Of a stretch of DNA of 64,000 nt, positions 45,279 to 55,309 are shown piece after piece. The stretch is from Cytophagales bacterium. Its GTDB lineage: Bacteria; Bacteroidota; Bacteroidia; Cytophagales; CCMP332. The notes beneath the pieces were generated by a model that worked only from the letters and a program-made list of their open reading frames with translations, ran no database searches and was not told where the DNA came from. The DNA lies in the NCBI GenBank assembly GCA_028279065.1, contig JANQSY010000148.1, positions 1 to 64,000 of the forward strand, in the 5' to 3' direction. Each line of letters opens with the position of its first letter. Positions within the stretch are counted from its first letter, which is position 1. The position numbers were made by a program, and so were the translations under genes.

Positions 45279-46448
45279 TTGGTTTCATTTTCGGATACCT
45301 CTGTAGCCTTTGCAAATAGGACAAACAAGGAACTCCTCATTGCGGAACTGATCTTCCGCTCTTTCAACAGTCCTCTTTTAGTGAAAATGGGTTCTGATTC
45401 CCTGCTTGGCTTTTTAAAGATTGGTCTGCCGGTTAAGGGCCTGGTGAAGGGAACCGTATTCAGGCAATTCTGTGGAGGGGAAAACATCCGGGAATCCCTT
45501 CCTGTTGTCGGGGTTCTGGGCAAAATGAATGTGGGTTCAATCCTGGATTATTCCGTGGAAGGGGAAAAGACAGAAGAGGGATTTGAATCAGCAGCAAAAG
45601 AGATCAAAAAGACCATTGAAGAAGCTTCAAAGAATCCCAATATTCCCTTCAGTGTTTTTAAGATGTCAGGTGTGGCTGACGTGGACTTATTGGAGAGAAT
45701 CCAATCCGGAAAGGAAAAACCTGGTGACCAGGAACTGTTCTCCAAAACCAAAAAAAGGGTATTTGGTATTTGCAAGGCTGCATTTGACAAAAAGGTCAGG
45801 ATATTCATTGATGCGGAAGAGACCTGGATACAGGATGTGATCGACAGGATCACCATGGAGATGACCTGGGAATTAAATAAGGAGGATACCATAGTCTTCA
45901 ATACCTATCAAATGTACCGCACCGATTCTCTTGTGAGATTGCGTAATGATTTTAATAAATGTGTTGAAAACCAGGTTTATATGGGTGCAAAGCTGGTTAG
46001 GGGAGCCTATATGGAAAAGGAACGGGACAGGGCTAAAGAAAACAATTATCCAGACCCTATTAACCCGACCAAGGCGGCAACCGATGAGTTATACAATAAG
46101 GGGATGATCTTTTGCCTCAACAATAAGCAGCGCTTGAGTCTTTGTGCAGGAACTCACAATGAAGAGAGTTGCAGGATACTGGCTGAAGCCATCGAAAAAC
46201 ACTCGATGAAGAAAGATGATCAGAGAGTCTTTTTTTCCCAATTGTACGGGATGAGTGACCATATCTCTTTCAACCTTGCAGCACTGGGCTACAATGTGGC
46301 AAAGTACCTTCCCTATGGACCAATAAAATATGTGATGCCCTACCTTGTCAGAAGGGCCGAGGAAAACCGATCTGTGGCAGGACAAAGCGGCAGGGAACTT
46401 GAATTGATTCAATCAGAAAGAAAAAGACGAAAAGCTTCCAAAGCCTGA
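45279..46448 (+). CDS. Proline dehydrogenase (monofunctional)
   Basis: A 389-residue FAD enzyme oxidising proline to 1-pyrroline-5-carboxylate. It shows VFKMSGVADVDLL, IDAEETWIQDVID, KLVRGAYMEKER, LCAGTHNEESC, QLYGMSDHISFNLAALGYNVAKYLPYGPIKYVMPYLVRRAEEN (core YLVRRAEEN), the end of the barrel that binds proline. There is no fused P5C dehydrogenase or DNA-binding part. TTG start at 45279 fits the family N-terminus (VSFSDTSVAF). Confidence 0.93.
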   Translation: MVSFSDTSVAFANRTNKELLIAELIFRSFNSPLLVKMGSDSLLGFLKIGLPVKGLVKGTVFRQFCGGENIRESLPVVGVLGKMNVGSILDYSVEGEKTEEGFESAAKEIKKTIEEASKNPNIPFSVFKMSGVADVDLLERIQSGKEKPGDQELFSKTKKRVFGICKAAFDKKVRIFIDAEETWIQDVIDRITMEMTWELNKEDTIVFNTYQMYRTDSLVRLRNDFNKCVENQVYMGAKLVRGAYMEKERDRAKENNYPDPINPTKAATDELYNKGMIFCLNNKQRLSLCAGTHNEESCRILAEAIEKHSMKKDDQRVFFSQLYGMSDHISFNLAALGYNVAKYLPYGPIKYVMPYLVRRAEENRSVAGQSGRELELIQSERKRRKASKA

Positions 46449-46466
46449 TCTTTCGTCTCTGATTAA

Positions 46467-46474
46467 TAGTTTTG
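46467..46474 (+). promoter_or_regulatory. -7 box TAGTTTTG for lysS
   Basis: Exact TAnnTTTG match, 14 bases before the lysS ATG, in the 40-base space after proline dehydrogenase. Confidence 0.6.
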
Positions 46475-46488
46475 CAAAAAATTGCTGA

Positions 46489-48021
46489 ATGTTAAGCGAG
46501 CAGGAAATCGTAAGGCGCGAAGCGCTGAAAAAATTGGAAGAACTTGGGGTAAATCCATTCCCGCCAGAAGGGTTCATGGTAAATGCAAATACAGCTGATA
46601 TCCATGAGAACTATCCCAAAAGGAAAACGGATTACAAGAATATTTCGATCGCAGGAAGGTTGATGTCCAGAAGAATCATGGGCAAAGCCTCCTTTGCAGA
46701 GTTGCAAGACTCAAAGGGAAGGATCCAGCTATACCTGAATCGGGATGAGATCTGCCCGGGAGAAGACAAGGTCATGTATAACGATGTCTTCAAAAAATTG
46801 ATGGACATTGGGGATGTTATTGGCGTAAAGGGATTTGTCTTTACCACACAGGTTGGAGAGGTTTCTATTCACGTTACCGAGCTAAAACTACTCTCAAAGT
46901 CCTTGAGGCCTTTACCCATTGTAAAGCAGGCAAAGGAAGAAGGGGGCGATGTAAAAGAATTTGACTCATTCTCAGACCCGGAACAGAGATACAGACAGCG
47001 CTATCTGGATATGATCGTTAATCCCGGAGTCCGTGAGGTTTTCTTGCAGAGATCAAAGATGATCCAGGTAATCAGGGAATTCTTGATGGGTAAGGGGTAC
47101 CTTGAAGTTGAAACCCCGATCCTTCAACCCTTATATGGTGGGGCGGCTGCCAAGCCCTTTAAAACTCATCATAACACTCTTGATATGACTCTTTACCTGA
47201 GGATCGCCAATGAATTATACCTGAAGAGGCTTATCGTTGGTGGTTATGACGGGGTCTTTGAATTCGCCAAAGATTTCCGGAACGAGGGAATGTCAAGATT
47301 CCATAATCCTGAATTTACACAGGTCGAGGTTTACGTGGCATACCAGGATTACAAATGGATGATGGAGTTGACTGAGAACATGATCGAGAAAGTAGCCATG
47401 GAACTTCACGGGGATACCAAGGTGAAGGTAGGGGAGAATGAGATAGATTTTCTGACCCCCTGGCCGAGGATGACCATGTATGAATCGATCCAGAAATTTA
47501 CAGGAGTGGATATTTCGGAAATGGATGAGGATATCCTTAGAGCCGAGGCAAAAAAGATGAAGATCAATGTAGACAGTTCAATGGGCCGGGGAAAGATCAT
47601 CGACGAGATCTTCGGGGAAAAGGTAGAACCAAATCTTGTTCAGCCTACCTTCATTACTGATTACCCAATTGAAATGTCCCCATTGGCCAAGAAACACAGG
47701 GGGAGGGAAGGTCTTGTGGAAAGATTTGAAGCTATTGTGAACGGCAAAGAACTATGCAACGCCTTTACTGAACTTAATGATCCATTAGACCAAAGGGCAA
47801 GGTTTGAAGAGCAGGTAAAACTTGGCAAAAGGGGTGACGAAGAAGCAATGACCCTGGATGAGGATTTCCTGAGAGCTTTAGAATACGGAATGCCACCCAC
47901 CGCAGGTTTAGGAATTGGGATTGATCGTTTAGCGATGATAATGACGGATCAGGCATCTATTCAGGATGTTTTGTTCTTTCCTCAGATGAAGCCTGAGAAG
48001 AGGGGAGAGGAAGAGGAATAG
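46489..48021 (+). CDS. lysS: Lysyl-tRNA synthetase, class II
   Basis: A 510-residue class II synthetase. The OB-fold anticodon-binding part ([22 protein letters not shown]) is followed by motif 1 ([27 protein letters not shown]), motif 2 ([22 protein letters not shown]) and motif 3 ([15 protein letters not shown]). Length is standard. Its transcript ends at the strong hairpin at 48079-48107. Confidence 0.97.
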   Translation: MLSEQEIVRREALKKLEELGVNPFPPEGFMVNANTADIHENYPKRKTDYKNISIAGRLMSRRIMGKASFAELQDSKGRIQLYLNRDEICPGEDKVMYNDVFKKLMDIGDVIGVKGFVFTTQVGEVSIHVTELKLLSKSLRPLPIVKQAKEEGGDVKEFDSFSDPEQRYRQRYLDMIVNPGVREVFLQRSKMIQVIREFLMGKGYLEVETPILQPLYGGAAAKPFKTHHNTLDMTLYLRIANELYLKRLIVGGYDGVFEFAKDFRNEGMSRFHNPEFTQVEVYVAYQDYKWMMELTENMIEKVAMELHGDTKVKVGENEIDFLTPWPRMTMYESIQKFTGVDISEMDEDILRAEAKKMKINVDSSMGRGKIIDEIFGEKVEPNLVQPTFITDYPIEMSPLAKKHRGREGLVERFEAIVNGKELCNAFTELNDPLDQRARFEEQVKLGKRGDEEAMTLDEDFLRALEYGMPPTAGLGIGIDRLAMIMTDQASIQDVLFFPQMKPEKRGEEEE

Positions 48022-48072
48022 TTAGCACATTTTGCCAGCATGCTCAGCGTAGGGCTTTGTTTGGGAATGGAA

Positions 48073-48109
48073 ATAAAAAAAAGCGGCCAAAGCCGCTTTT
48101 CCTTTTTTT
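48073..48109. terminator. Bidirectional rho-independent terminator
   Basis: A perfect nine-base-pair stem AAAAGCGGC/GCCGCTTTT (48079-48087 and 48092-48100) with a four-base loop, flanked by A-rich bases on the left and T-rich bases on the right. It lies between the convergent lysS and M43 protease genes and can stop both. Confidence 0.9.
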
Positions 48110-48123
48110 GATTGAATCTTTAG

Positions 48124-50934
48124 TTAGTTCTTCTGAATCTTTTGAGCAACTTGTTGTCCGTCAGGTGTAGTTAGCTTGATCACATATGTTCCTCCCGATA
48201 AAGTTTGCATATCAATTGCTTGCTCGGTTTTCCTGCCATCCAGATTGATGGTATAAATACCCTGTGATTTTCCATCCATTCCTATAATCTCAACCGTCGC
48301 TAATCCCTGGACTGGAAGTTCGATCTCAATATTGAGTTGATCATTCACAGGGTTGGGATATGCAGAAAAGGAACCTCCGACCAATTTGTCCTCCAAACCA
48401 ACCGTAATGCTTATCGTTTGACAACTGGTATCCTTACATCCATTGTTTGTCTCAGCGATCAAACAAACGTCATACGTTCCGGCTGCGGTATAGGTATGGA
48501 GTGGGTTAACTCCCACTGAAGTAGAACCATCACCGAAGTCCCATTCGTAGTTCAGCGCCCCAGAACTCATATTATTGAAGGTGACAGTCAAGGCGTTCGC
48601 CGAATAGGTAAAATCTGAAATTGGAGACGTATTGACGTTAACTGTTTTCGAGGCTCCCGGAGGATTTGTTATAGAATGGTTTTGGTCTCCCAAAAATGTT
48701 ACCGTGAATGTGGTGGTTGTATTTAACGTAAAAGGAGTGGTGTACGGAGAGGTTATTTGAGGCAACAGGTAAGTCTGATTTCCATCCGTAAATTCCAAAG
48801 TAAAGGGTCCTGTACCAGTCATATTAAAGGCAACCATTGTTTCCTCGCCCTGACATACATTTCCTGGGGCTGCGGTTACATTGATGGTGGGAAGAGGCTG
48901 GATCACGTGGAAAGTTTCAGGTGATACAGCATTTCCATTAGGGTGGTATACGGTGACCTTGCCATCAGTAGCACCGGCTGGGACCCTGGCATCGAGCCTT
49001 ACACTGAATTGGTTTACAAAATTCGTAACCCGGGTGTTGTTGAAAAGCACAGAATCAAAGCCAGAAAAAATCCCACCCTGGATCTGAATAACATCATTTA
49101 TCATTCCACTATCAGGATCGATGAAGTTAATAACCGGAGCTTGCACCACGTAGGTAAAAACAGAATCACTTTCATCCTGACCTGTGGGAGAAATGACTGT
49201 GATCTTTCCTGTAGAAGAGGAGGGAGCTAAAGCGGTAATGGTATCAGGAGAAATATAATTGACCGTAAAAGCGCTAACACCATTAAACAGTGCATCATTA
49301 ACCCCTTCAAAGTTCTCTCCAACAATTGTCACCAATGTTCCGGATTGACCACTACTTGGGAAAAAGGTGTTCACAATAGGAGGGTTATTTCTTATTGTTA
49401 CAGAGTAATCTTCGGTTTCTCCTACCGGATAGATCCCGCATGGAGAAACCGCAGTATCCTCGGTACAAATGACGCGTATGCCAACCCTGTTAAGGGGAGC
49501 ATTTCCAGGAACAGTAACCGGAACTATTGAAGTACCTTGTCCGGGTCCGTGCGACCTGACAATCACCTTCTCACCTGGATCGTCAAAATCCGCATCTCTG
49601 TTCCAATCGAAATAAGCAACAACCTGATGACTGCTTGGAGTACCTCCTCCACAAGCGGCGGTGGTGACTGAAAAGTTAAAGGTGCTATCCCTGATCACAT
49701 CGTCAAAAAGATCTGTGTGGTCAGAATATTTAGTACACGCGGAGGTGCTATTATTGACTGATTGAAAACTGACGTTGGTGATCTGTGCTCCTAAAGAGTC
49801 ATTTGATCTTGAATTGCAATATGTGATTCCAAGACATCCCCAATAACCTGCATTCGCTACATTGGTAGAATCCCATATCAATGCTCTGACACCATTTGCA
49901 GCAAAGTCCATTCTTACTTTTTGACCTGCCGTGAACATTGACTTACAGGTGTCGATGGTGTAATCCATGTAGTTGTCAACAAGGTCAGGAATGTTGCCAC
50001 CGGTTGCGGTGGTAGTTTCATTACAGGAATTATGGTTTCCAGGACATTGGAAATTGGGATTATCAACAGGAGGGGTATCACAAACCTGGTCGCCACCGGT
50101 GTTACAGTTTCCGTTGGTCATTCCGGCACAGCCTCCCTGGAAAGGGTGATATAGATTTAACCAATGGCCCGTTTCATGGGACATAGCCCTTCCATTTATG
50201 TAGTTTGGGTTAGAAAGAGGAGCCTCATCTCCAAAAAATCCATGATGGCAGACTACCCCATCCAGCGCCGGGTTTCCTCCAGGGAAAGTCGCATAACCGA
50301 TAAGACCAGCTGGCGACATACTAGCGGTAGTCCAGATATTGTAATAACGCTGTGGGTCCCATTGACTCAACGCCTTCAACTGAGCGGCCTGACTTGAAGC
50401 ATGATTGTTGGTAAGCGTGCTCTCTATTCTGACAACACCATCAGTACAATTTCCATTGGGGTCTTTTTGAGCCAGAAAAAACTCATACTTTGTATCAACC
50501 CCATTTCCATCCCCTCTTGTACCTGGAATCTTCCTGAAATCCTCATTTAAGATCCTGATCTGACTTTGGACTTTACTTAGTGAGATGTTTTCTCCAGTTC
50601 CTATTGGTACCCCAGGGTTGTGTATGACATGAACCACGACCGGAATATATTTCACACTTGAATCCCAAGTGGATTCAGGATGATTCCCATTCTGGAAGTT
50701 TTCCCATTCCTGCATTTGCTGGAAATACCGTTGTCTATATGCAGGGTCATTTTCGAATTGCTCATGAGCAAGTTGATCTGTTCCGCAATAGTGAACTCCG
50801 TTATTGTTTATGTAAGTACCCATGAAAGGGTTCTGAACTACAATAGGCTCCTGACTATTGTTGGATGCTTCCTGGGCAGTTACAGTTAAGGAAAGAAGTA
50901 AAAAGGCAAAGATGAGTGTGAAGGTGTTTCCCAT
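48124..50934 (-). CDS. T9SS-secreted M43-type metalloprotease (active-site complete)
   Basis: A 936-residue secreted protease. After the signal peptide (GNTFTLIFAFLLLSLTVTAQ) comes an M43 (cytophagalysin/pappalysin-like) catalytic domain with all zinc ligands, HETGHWLNLYH, and a Met-turn DNYMDYT. Next are a GEVED domain (AYFDWNRDADFDDPGE, GETEDYSVTI), two IPT/TIG-like domains (TFFPSSGQSGTLVTIVGENF; INFIDPDSGMINDVIQIQG), a PKD domain (YEWDFGDGSTSVGVNPLHTY) and a T9SS sorting domain (AYPNPVNDQLNIEI to the end KIQKN). ATG 50934 is preferred over an upstream start at 50955 because a perfect -7 box overlaps that region. Confidence 0.87.
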   Translation of the reverse strand: MGNTFTLIFAFLLLSLTVTAQEASNNSQEPIVVQNPFMGTYINNNGVHYCGTDQLAHEQFENDPAYRQRYFQQMQEWENFQNGNHPESTWDSSVKYIPVVVHVIHNPGVPIGTGENISLSKVQSQIRILNEDFRKIPGTRGDGNGVDTKYEFFLAQKDPNGNCTDGVVRIESTLTNNHASSQAAQLKALSQWDPQRYYNIWTTASMSPAGLIGYATFPGGNPALDGVVCHHGFFGDEAPLSNPNYINGRAMSHETGHWLNLYHPFQGGCAGMTNGNCNTGGDQVCDTPPVDNPNFQCPGNHNSCNETTTATGGNIPDLVDNYMDYTIDTCKSMFTAGQKVRMDFAANGVRALIWDSTNVANAGYWGCLGITYCNSRSNDSLGAQITNVSFQSVNNSTSACTKYSDHTDLFDDVIRDSTFNFSVTTAACGGGTPSSHQVVAYFDWNRDADFDDPGEKVIVRSHGPGQGTSIVPVTVPGNAPLNRVGIRVICTEDTAVSPCGIYPVGETEDYSVTIRNNPPIVNTFFPSSGQSGTLVTIVGENFEGVNDALFNGVSAFTVNYISPDTITALAPSSSTGKITVISPTGQDESDSVFTYVVQAPVINFIDPDSGMINDVIQIQGGIFSGFDSVLFNNTRVTNFVNQFSVRLDARVPAGATDGKVTVYHPNGNAVSPETFHVIQPLPTINVTAAPGNVCQGEETMVAFNMTGTGPFTLEFTDGNQTYLLPQITSPYTTPFTLNTTTTFTVTFLGDQNHSITNPPGASKTVNVNTSPISDFTYSANALTVTFNNMSSGALNYEWDFGDGSTSVGVNPLHTYTAAGTYDVCLIAETNNGCKDTSCQTISITVGLEDKLVGGSFSAYPNPVNDQLNIEIELPVQGLATVEIIGMDGKSQGIYTINLDGRKTEQAIDMQTLSGGTYVIKLTTPDGQQVAQKIQKN

Positions 50935-50952
50935 AATCAATTTTTCGAACCG

Positions 50953-50960
50953 CAAATTTA
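50953..50960 (-). promoter_or_regulatory. -7 box TAAATTTG for the first M43 protease
   Basis: Exact TAnnTTTG match on the minus strand 18 bases before the ATG at 50934. A TTTG lies about 26 bases further upstream, a little far for a -33 element. Confidence 0.6.
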
Positions 50961-51036
50961 ACGTTTTTTAGATCATTCTTCCCCATCAAAAAAGGTAACC
51001 CTTGCTCAATAAAAGCCTAAAACGGTACAACCCCTT

Positions 51037-53817
51037 TTATCTTATTTGAACTCGTCTGCAAGCCGATTTACCTTCAGCTGTGGTGATCTTGACCAAATAG
51101 ACCCCTTTTCGCAATCCGTTGAGATTGAACTGATATTCGGACTCCTGATCACTATGGAAGACTGATTGGGATTGCAACTTTTTTCCTTCAGACGAGAATA
51201 ATTCCAAAATCATTTCCCCCGTTTCTTTTAAGTTGAGTTTAAGGGTCAGCTCCTCGTTTGCGGGATTAGGAAATAGGTTCATCCATCCATTTTCTAGCTG
51301 GTTTTCTATCCCAACAGTCACACTGAGGGTTTGACAGATAGTATCAGGACAATTAAATGTAGTGCTTGAAACCAAACAAACATCATAAGTTCCCCCGGAG
51401 GAATAGGTATGAGTCGGATTAGGGTTTGTAGAGATATTTCCATCTCCAAAATCCCAGAAATAAGAAATTGTTCCGGAGCTGGTGTTGTTGAAACTGACCT
51501 GCAGATTGTTTGCGGTGAAATTGAAATCTGCTATACCTGGAAACCTTTCAACAATATTTTTTGTGGCATTGGGGTTTGGGTTTTCATGATAAATATCTGA
51601 GAAATAAGTCACGGTATAGGTTTTGTTCTGTGTGATCTGGTACCTGGCCTGAGACCCGGAAGGAACATTTACGAGTAAAAAGGTGTCTATAGCATCCGTG
51701 TATTCAACCACAAATGGCCCTGTCCCTATGGGCATAACAAAGGTTAAAAGGGTGGAGTCCCCACTACAAACGTTTGCCGGAGAAGCCTGAATATTGATCG
51801 TAGGAATGGGTTCAAGAACATTAAAGGATTGGGCAGAGATCACATCTCCGTTTGGATGTAAGACCTTAATAGGCCCATCTATTGCTCCTACAGGCACGTC
51901 TGCTGTGATCAATGTTGAGGTCACTCCGACCACATTTGTTGCTGGAACTCCATTGAACTCCACCCCGGTAAAGCCAAAGAAATTTGCTCCCTGAATATTG
52001 ACCAAGGCTCCTACCAGACCGCTATCTGGCACTAGCTGGTTTATGGTAGGAGATTGAACCAGGTAGGTGAACACCGTATCCGAATCATCGTTTCCGGATG
52101 GAGTCTGGATCTGAATCGGCCCTGTGGTCGATCCCGGTGCTACAGCTGAAATGGTATCATCCGAAAGCACCGTATATGCAAAAGCATCTATACCGTTGAA
52201 TTTCACCTCATCGACATAGGTGAGCTTGTCACCAATTATTGTCACCGTCGTATTTGCCTGACCTGTCTTGGGGAAGAAATCTAAAATGGTTGGTGGGTTG
52301 TCTTCTATGTTCATGGCGTAATCCTCGGTTTCGCCAAAGGCATATGTCCCACAAGGAGAAATGGATAAACTTTGTGAGCAGACTATCCTGACGCCAATCC
52401 TTGCAACTGCGGCATTTTGGGGAACCTGGATAGAAATGCTTGACAGTCCTGTTCCGGAACCGAAAGATTTCACTATGTATTCCTCACCGGCATCATCAAA
52501 ATCACCGTCCCAATTCCAATCAAAATATGCCGCGATCTGATTATTGCCAGGTGTCGAGCCGCCACAGCCGGCAGTAGTCACGGAGAGATTGAAAGTGCTG
52601 TCTCGTAGTTCTGTGTCGAACTGATCATGGTAAACCGAGTATCCAGCGCATATCCCTGAGCTGCTATTGTTCACCGACTTGAAACTCACATTTGTGATCT
52701 GGATCTGAGATGAATCAAGGGAGTTAGATTCACAGTACTCAATCCCCAAGCAGTTTCCAAAACCAGCATTGATCACACTTATGCTGTCCCAAATTTGAAA
52801 TCTGATATTCCTTAGGGTAGAATCCATTCTTTTTCGTTGCCCTTCCGTGAACATTGAACGGCAGGAATCGCTGGTCATATCCATATAGTTGTCTATCAGG
52901 TCAGGAATATCCCCACCGGTTGCAGTTGTGGATTCACTACATGAATTATGTCCTGTAGGACAGAGGCTATTCTCATCGTCCACTGGGGGTGTATCACAGA
53001 CAAAGTCTCCTGAGGTGTTGCAATTACCATCATTCATTCCAAAACAACCTACAGTTCCATCGGGAGCATAGGTACTGTAAAGGTCAAGGTAATGGCCCAC
53101 CTCATGGGTTAATTGGTGTCCTAGTTCAAATAGGGCCAGGACCGGCTGCTCGTCGCCGACAGCGGTATATCTAATTACGATCCCATCTCTTTGAAGAAAC
53201 CCTGGAGAAAAGGGCAATGAGGGTGGCGGGTTGTAAGCATAGGAAACAATAGATCCCGGTTGTGTTGTATTTATCACCCAGATGTTTAAATATCTGGTGG
53301 GGTCCCATCGGGAAAGGTTCTTTAGCTGGACAGTTTGGTTCGGGGAGTGATTGTTTGTGAGGGTGCTTGCTATTCTATTAACTCCATCTGAGCAATTACC
53401 ATTTGGGTCTCTTTGGGCAAGAAAAAACTCAATTTTTGTATCCACTCCATTACCATCACCATTTGTTCCTGGCAGTTTCCTGAAATCCTCGTTAAGGATC
53501 CGGATCTGCCCTTCGATCTTACTCATTGAAATATTCTCTGCCTGTCCGACTGGAACACCAGGATTATGAATTACATGGAATACCACAGGGATATATTTTA
53601 TTCCCGAATCAAAGGGCATTCTGAATGTCGAGTTTTGGTCAACCTTTCTTGACTCATATGGTCTCAAGAGGCTGGCACGGTATTCAGGATCATTTTTTAT
53701 CAACTCGGCCCGAGCTCTTTGGGTACCGCTTCTATCTTTTTGTCTTAGGGTCTCAGCCTGGGGGAATGCTTGTAAAGAAAGGCAAATGCCCAACAAGGAA
53801 AAGGCAAATCGTTTCAT
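51037..53817 (-). CDS. T9SS-secreted M43-type metalloprotease paralog with altered zinc site
   Basis: A 926-residue paralog of the protease at 48124-50934 with the same order of parts: signal peptide (KRFAFSLLGICLSLQAFPQ), M43 domain, GEVED (AYFDWNWDGDFDDAGEE), two IPT/TIG domains, PKD (YFWDFGDGNISTNPNPTHTY) and a T9SS sorting domain (LFPNPANEELTLKL). The Met-turn DNYMDM is kept, but the zinc motif reads HEVGHYLDLYS: Ser248 (codon AGT at 53074-53076) replaces the third His of HExxHxxxxxH. The gene may encode an inactive or differently tuned protein. ATG 53817. No -7 box of the exact type is seen in the 94-base spacer upstream. Confidence 0.85.
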   Translation of the reverse strand: MKRFAFSLLGICLSLQAFPQAETLRQKDRSGTQRARAELIKNDPEYRASLLRPYESRKVDQNSTFRMPFDSGIKYIPVVFHVIHNPGVPVGQAENISMSKIEGQIRILNEDFRKLPGTNGDGNGVDTKIEFFLAQRDPNGNCSDGVNRIASTLTNNHSPNQTVQLKNLSRWDPTRYLNIWVINTTQPGSIVSYAYNPPPSLPFSPGFLQRDGIVIRYTAVGDEQPVLALFELGHQLTHEVGHYLDLYSTYAPDGTVGCFGMNDGNCNTSGDFVCDTPPVDDENSLCPTGHNSCSESTTATGGDIPDLIDNYMDMTSDSCRSMFTEGQRKRMDSTLRNIRFQIWDSISVINAGFGNCLGIEYCESNSLDSSQIQITNVSFKSVNNSSSGICAGYSVYHDQFDTELRDSTFNLSVTTAGCGGSTPGNNQIAAYFDWNWDGDFDDAGEEYIVKSFGSGTGLSSISIQVPQNAAVARIGVRIVCSQSLSISPCGTYAFGETEDYAMNIEDNPPTILDFFPKTGQANTTVTIIGDKLTYVDEVKFNGIDAFAYTVLSDDTISAVAPGSTTGPIQIQTPSGNDDSDTVFTYLVQSPTINQLVPDSGLVGALVNIQGANFFGFTGVEFNGVPATNVVGVTSTLITADVPVGAIDGPIKVLHPNGDVISAQSFNVLEPIPTINIQASPANVCSGDSTLLTFVMPIGTGPFVVEYTDAIDTFLLVNVPSGSQARYQITQNKTYTVTYFSDIYHENPNPNATKNIVERFPGIADFNFTANNLQVSFNNTSSGTISYFWDFGDGNISTNPNPTHTYSSGGTYDVCLVSSTTFNCPDTICQTLSVTVGIENQLENGWMNLFPNPANEELTLKLNLKETGEMILELFSSEGKKLQSQSVFHSDQESEYQFNLNGLRKGVYLVKITTAEGKSACRRVQIR

Positions 53818-53911
53818 AGCAGAGTGGTTTGGTATTCCTAATTTAGGGTTTTGCCCTGCAATATGCCAGTGATCAAGACCAGTGGATAAGACCTAGGAAA
53901 AAGGGATATGA

Positions 53912-54964
53912 TCAGGCAATTTCTCCTCCGCAACTAGACCCTGCTCCGGCAGTACAGCCGAAACAATGCCTACCAGTCCGGACTGTTCGATTTTCCAGTT
54001 CTATTTCATCAATTTCTGAAATATGAGTTTTCTTATCAGAATCGATTTTTAACTCCAGCATCTGATTGAAATCGCAATCATATAGATACCCATCCCAACC
54101 AACGGATAGAGTGTCACGGCACATCAGGTTTTCAAGGGTGTTAGGATTGAAGGCATTGACTAGGGTTTCCATGTATGATTCAAGGTTGTCCGTAGAGATG
54201 AGATATTCCAAAAACCTGGATACAGGCATATTGGTTATTGCAAACAATTGATTGAACTGAACCCCATAGTTTTTATCCAATCTCTCCTTAAACTCTTTCT
54301 CTAAACTGATCTGCCCCGCGGGAAGGAATGCGCCGGTAGGATTATAAACCAGATCCAATACCAACCCTGATCCCTCTACGCCATAACCCACCTCATTCAA
54401 CTGCCTAAGCGCCTTAATGGATCTATCGAACACTCCATCTCCTCTTTGGGCATCTGTCCTGATCTTGGCAAAATGGGGCAGGGAAGAGATGACCTCTACA
54501 TTGTTTTTGGCATAGAACTCCGGGAGGTCATAATATTTAGGATTGGAATTGATAATTGTGAGATTACAGCGGACCAGTACTTTTTTCCCTCTTTTTGCAA
54601 TCTCTTCAACAAACCACCTGAATTCTGGATTCATCTCAGGAGCTCCTCCTGTGATATCAACAGTATCAATCCCATCATAATTGAGAGCCTGAAGACAATG
54701 CTGCATAGTTTCCCTTGTCATGATCTCCTTCCTATCCGGGCCGGCATCTACATGACAATGCTTACAGGTTTGATTGCACATTTTGCCCACATTGACCTGA
54801 AGTATCCTCGGCTTGCTGGTTTTTAGCACTGGGATTCCGGATTCCAGAAGTTTTTGATCAAACCCTGGGAGCCCAATAAGCTCTTGTTCCAGCTTTGTCA
54901 GTTGAACCTCAGGCTGGGAAAGTGGATTTTGTTGTCTTTTTAAGCTTGAGATCTTGTCTTTCAT
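53912..54964 (-). CDS. arsS: Arsenosugar biosynthesis radical SAM protein ArsS-like
   Basis: A 350-residue radical SAM protein. The cluster motif is VGKMCNQTCKHCHVDAGPDR, then TVDITGGAPEMNPEFRW and LVYNPTGAFLPAGQ. The C-terminus has CRDTLSVGWDGYLYDCDFNQ and the cysteine cluster CFGCTAGAGSSCGG. These are the marks of ArsS (radical SAM plus DUF3641), which attaches the 5'-deoxyadenosyl group to dimethylarsenite in arsenosugar synthesis. Its ATG overlaps the stop of the AhpD-like gene by one base (TAATG). A methyltransferase (ArsM) is not in the window. Confidence 0.88.
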   Translation of the reverse strand: MKDKISSLKRQQNPLSQPEVQLTKLEQELIGLPGFDQKLLESGIPVLKTSKPRILQVNVGKMCNQTCKHCHVDAGPDRKEIMTRETMQHCLQALNYDGIDTVDITGGAPEMNPEFRWFVEEIAKRGKKVLVRCNLTIINSNPKYYDLPEFYAKNNVEVISSLPHFAKIRTDAQRGDGVFDRSIKALRQLNEVGYGVEGSGLVLDLVYNPTGAFLPAGQISLEKEFKERLDKNYGVQFNQLFAITNMPVSRFLEYLISTDNLESYMETLVNAFNPNTLENLMCRDTLSVGWDGYLYDCDFNQMLELKIDSDKKTHISEIDEIELENRTVRTGRHCFGCTAGAGSSCGGEIA

Positions 54965-55299
54965 TACATAGATACCTTCCCCGCTTTTTCCATCATTTGG
55001 ACCCCATGAACCAGGCTGGCACCACTTCTTATTGCTGCTGCTATATGAACGGCTTCCATCATTTGTTGCTCATCCGCTCCTTTCTTCAGGCTTTCTTCAG
55101 TGTAGGCATCAATGCAATAGGGACATTGGACGGTATGCGAAACCGCCAGGGCAATAAGGGCCTTTTCCCTGGCGCTCAGGGCTCCATCTTCGAAGACCTG
55201 ATTGTAATAGTCGAAGAATTTTTTTCCAAGCTCTTCCTGCCACTTGGTGATTGACCCAAACTTCTTAAGGTCTTCTGGCTTGTAATAAGTGTTTTCCAT
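54964..55299 (-). CDS. AhpD-like (carboxymuconolactone decarboxylase-type) protein, arsenosugar-associated
   Basis: A 111-residue CMD/AhpD-fold protein with the redox pair in VQCPYCIDAYTEESLKKGA and the helix EAVHIAAAIRSGASLVHG. Proteins of this type are regularly found next to arsS and are named arsenosugar-biosynthesis-associated peroxidase-like. Translational coupling to arsS here fits that. Exact reaction unknown. Confidence 0.83.
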   Translation of the reverse strand: MENTYYKPEDLKKFGSITKWQEELGKKFFDYYNQVFEDGALSAREKALIALAVSHTVQCPYCIDAYTEESLKKGADEQQMMEAVHIAAAIRSGASLVHGVQMMEKAGKVSM

Positions 55300-55309
55300 G
55301 GGATGACAG

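Noticed and set aside
50990-51003. Small hairpin with a T run after the second M43 protease gene
   Set aside because: Stem of only about four base pairs; too weak to call a terminator.
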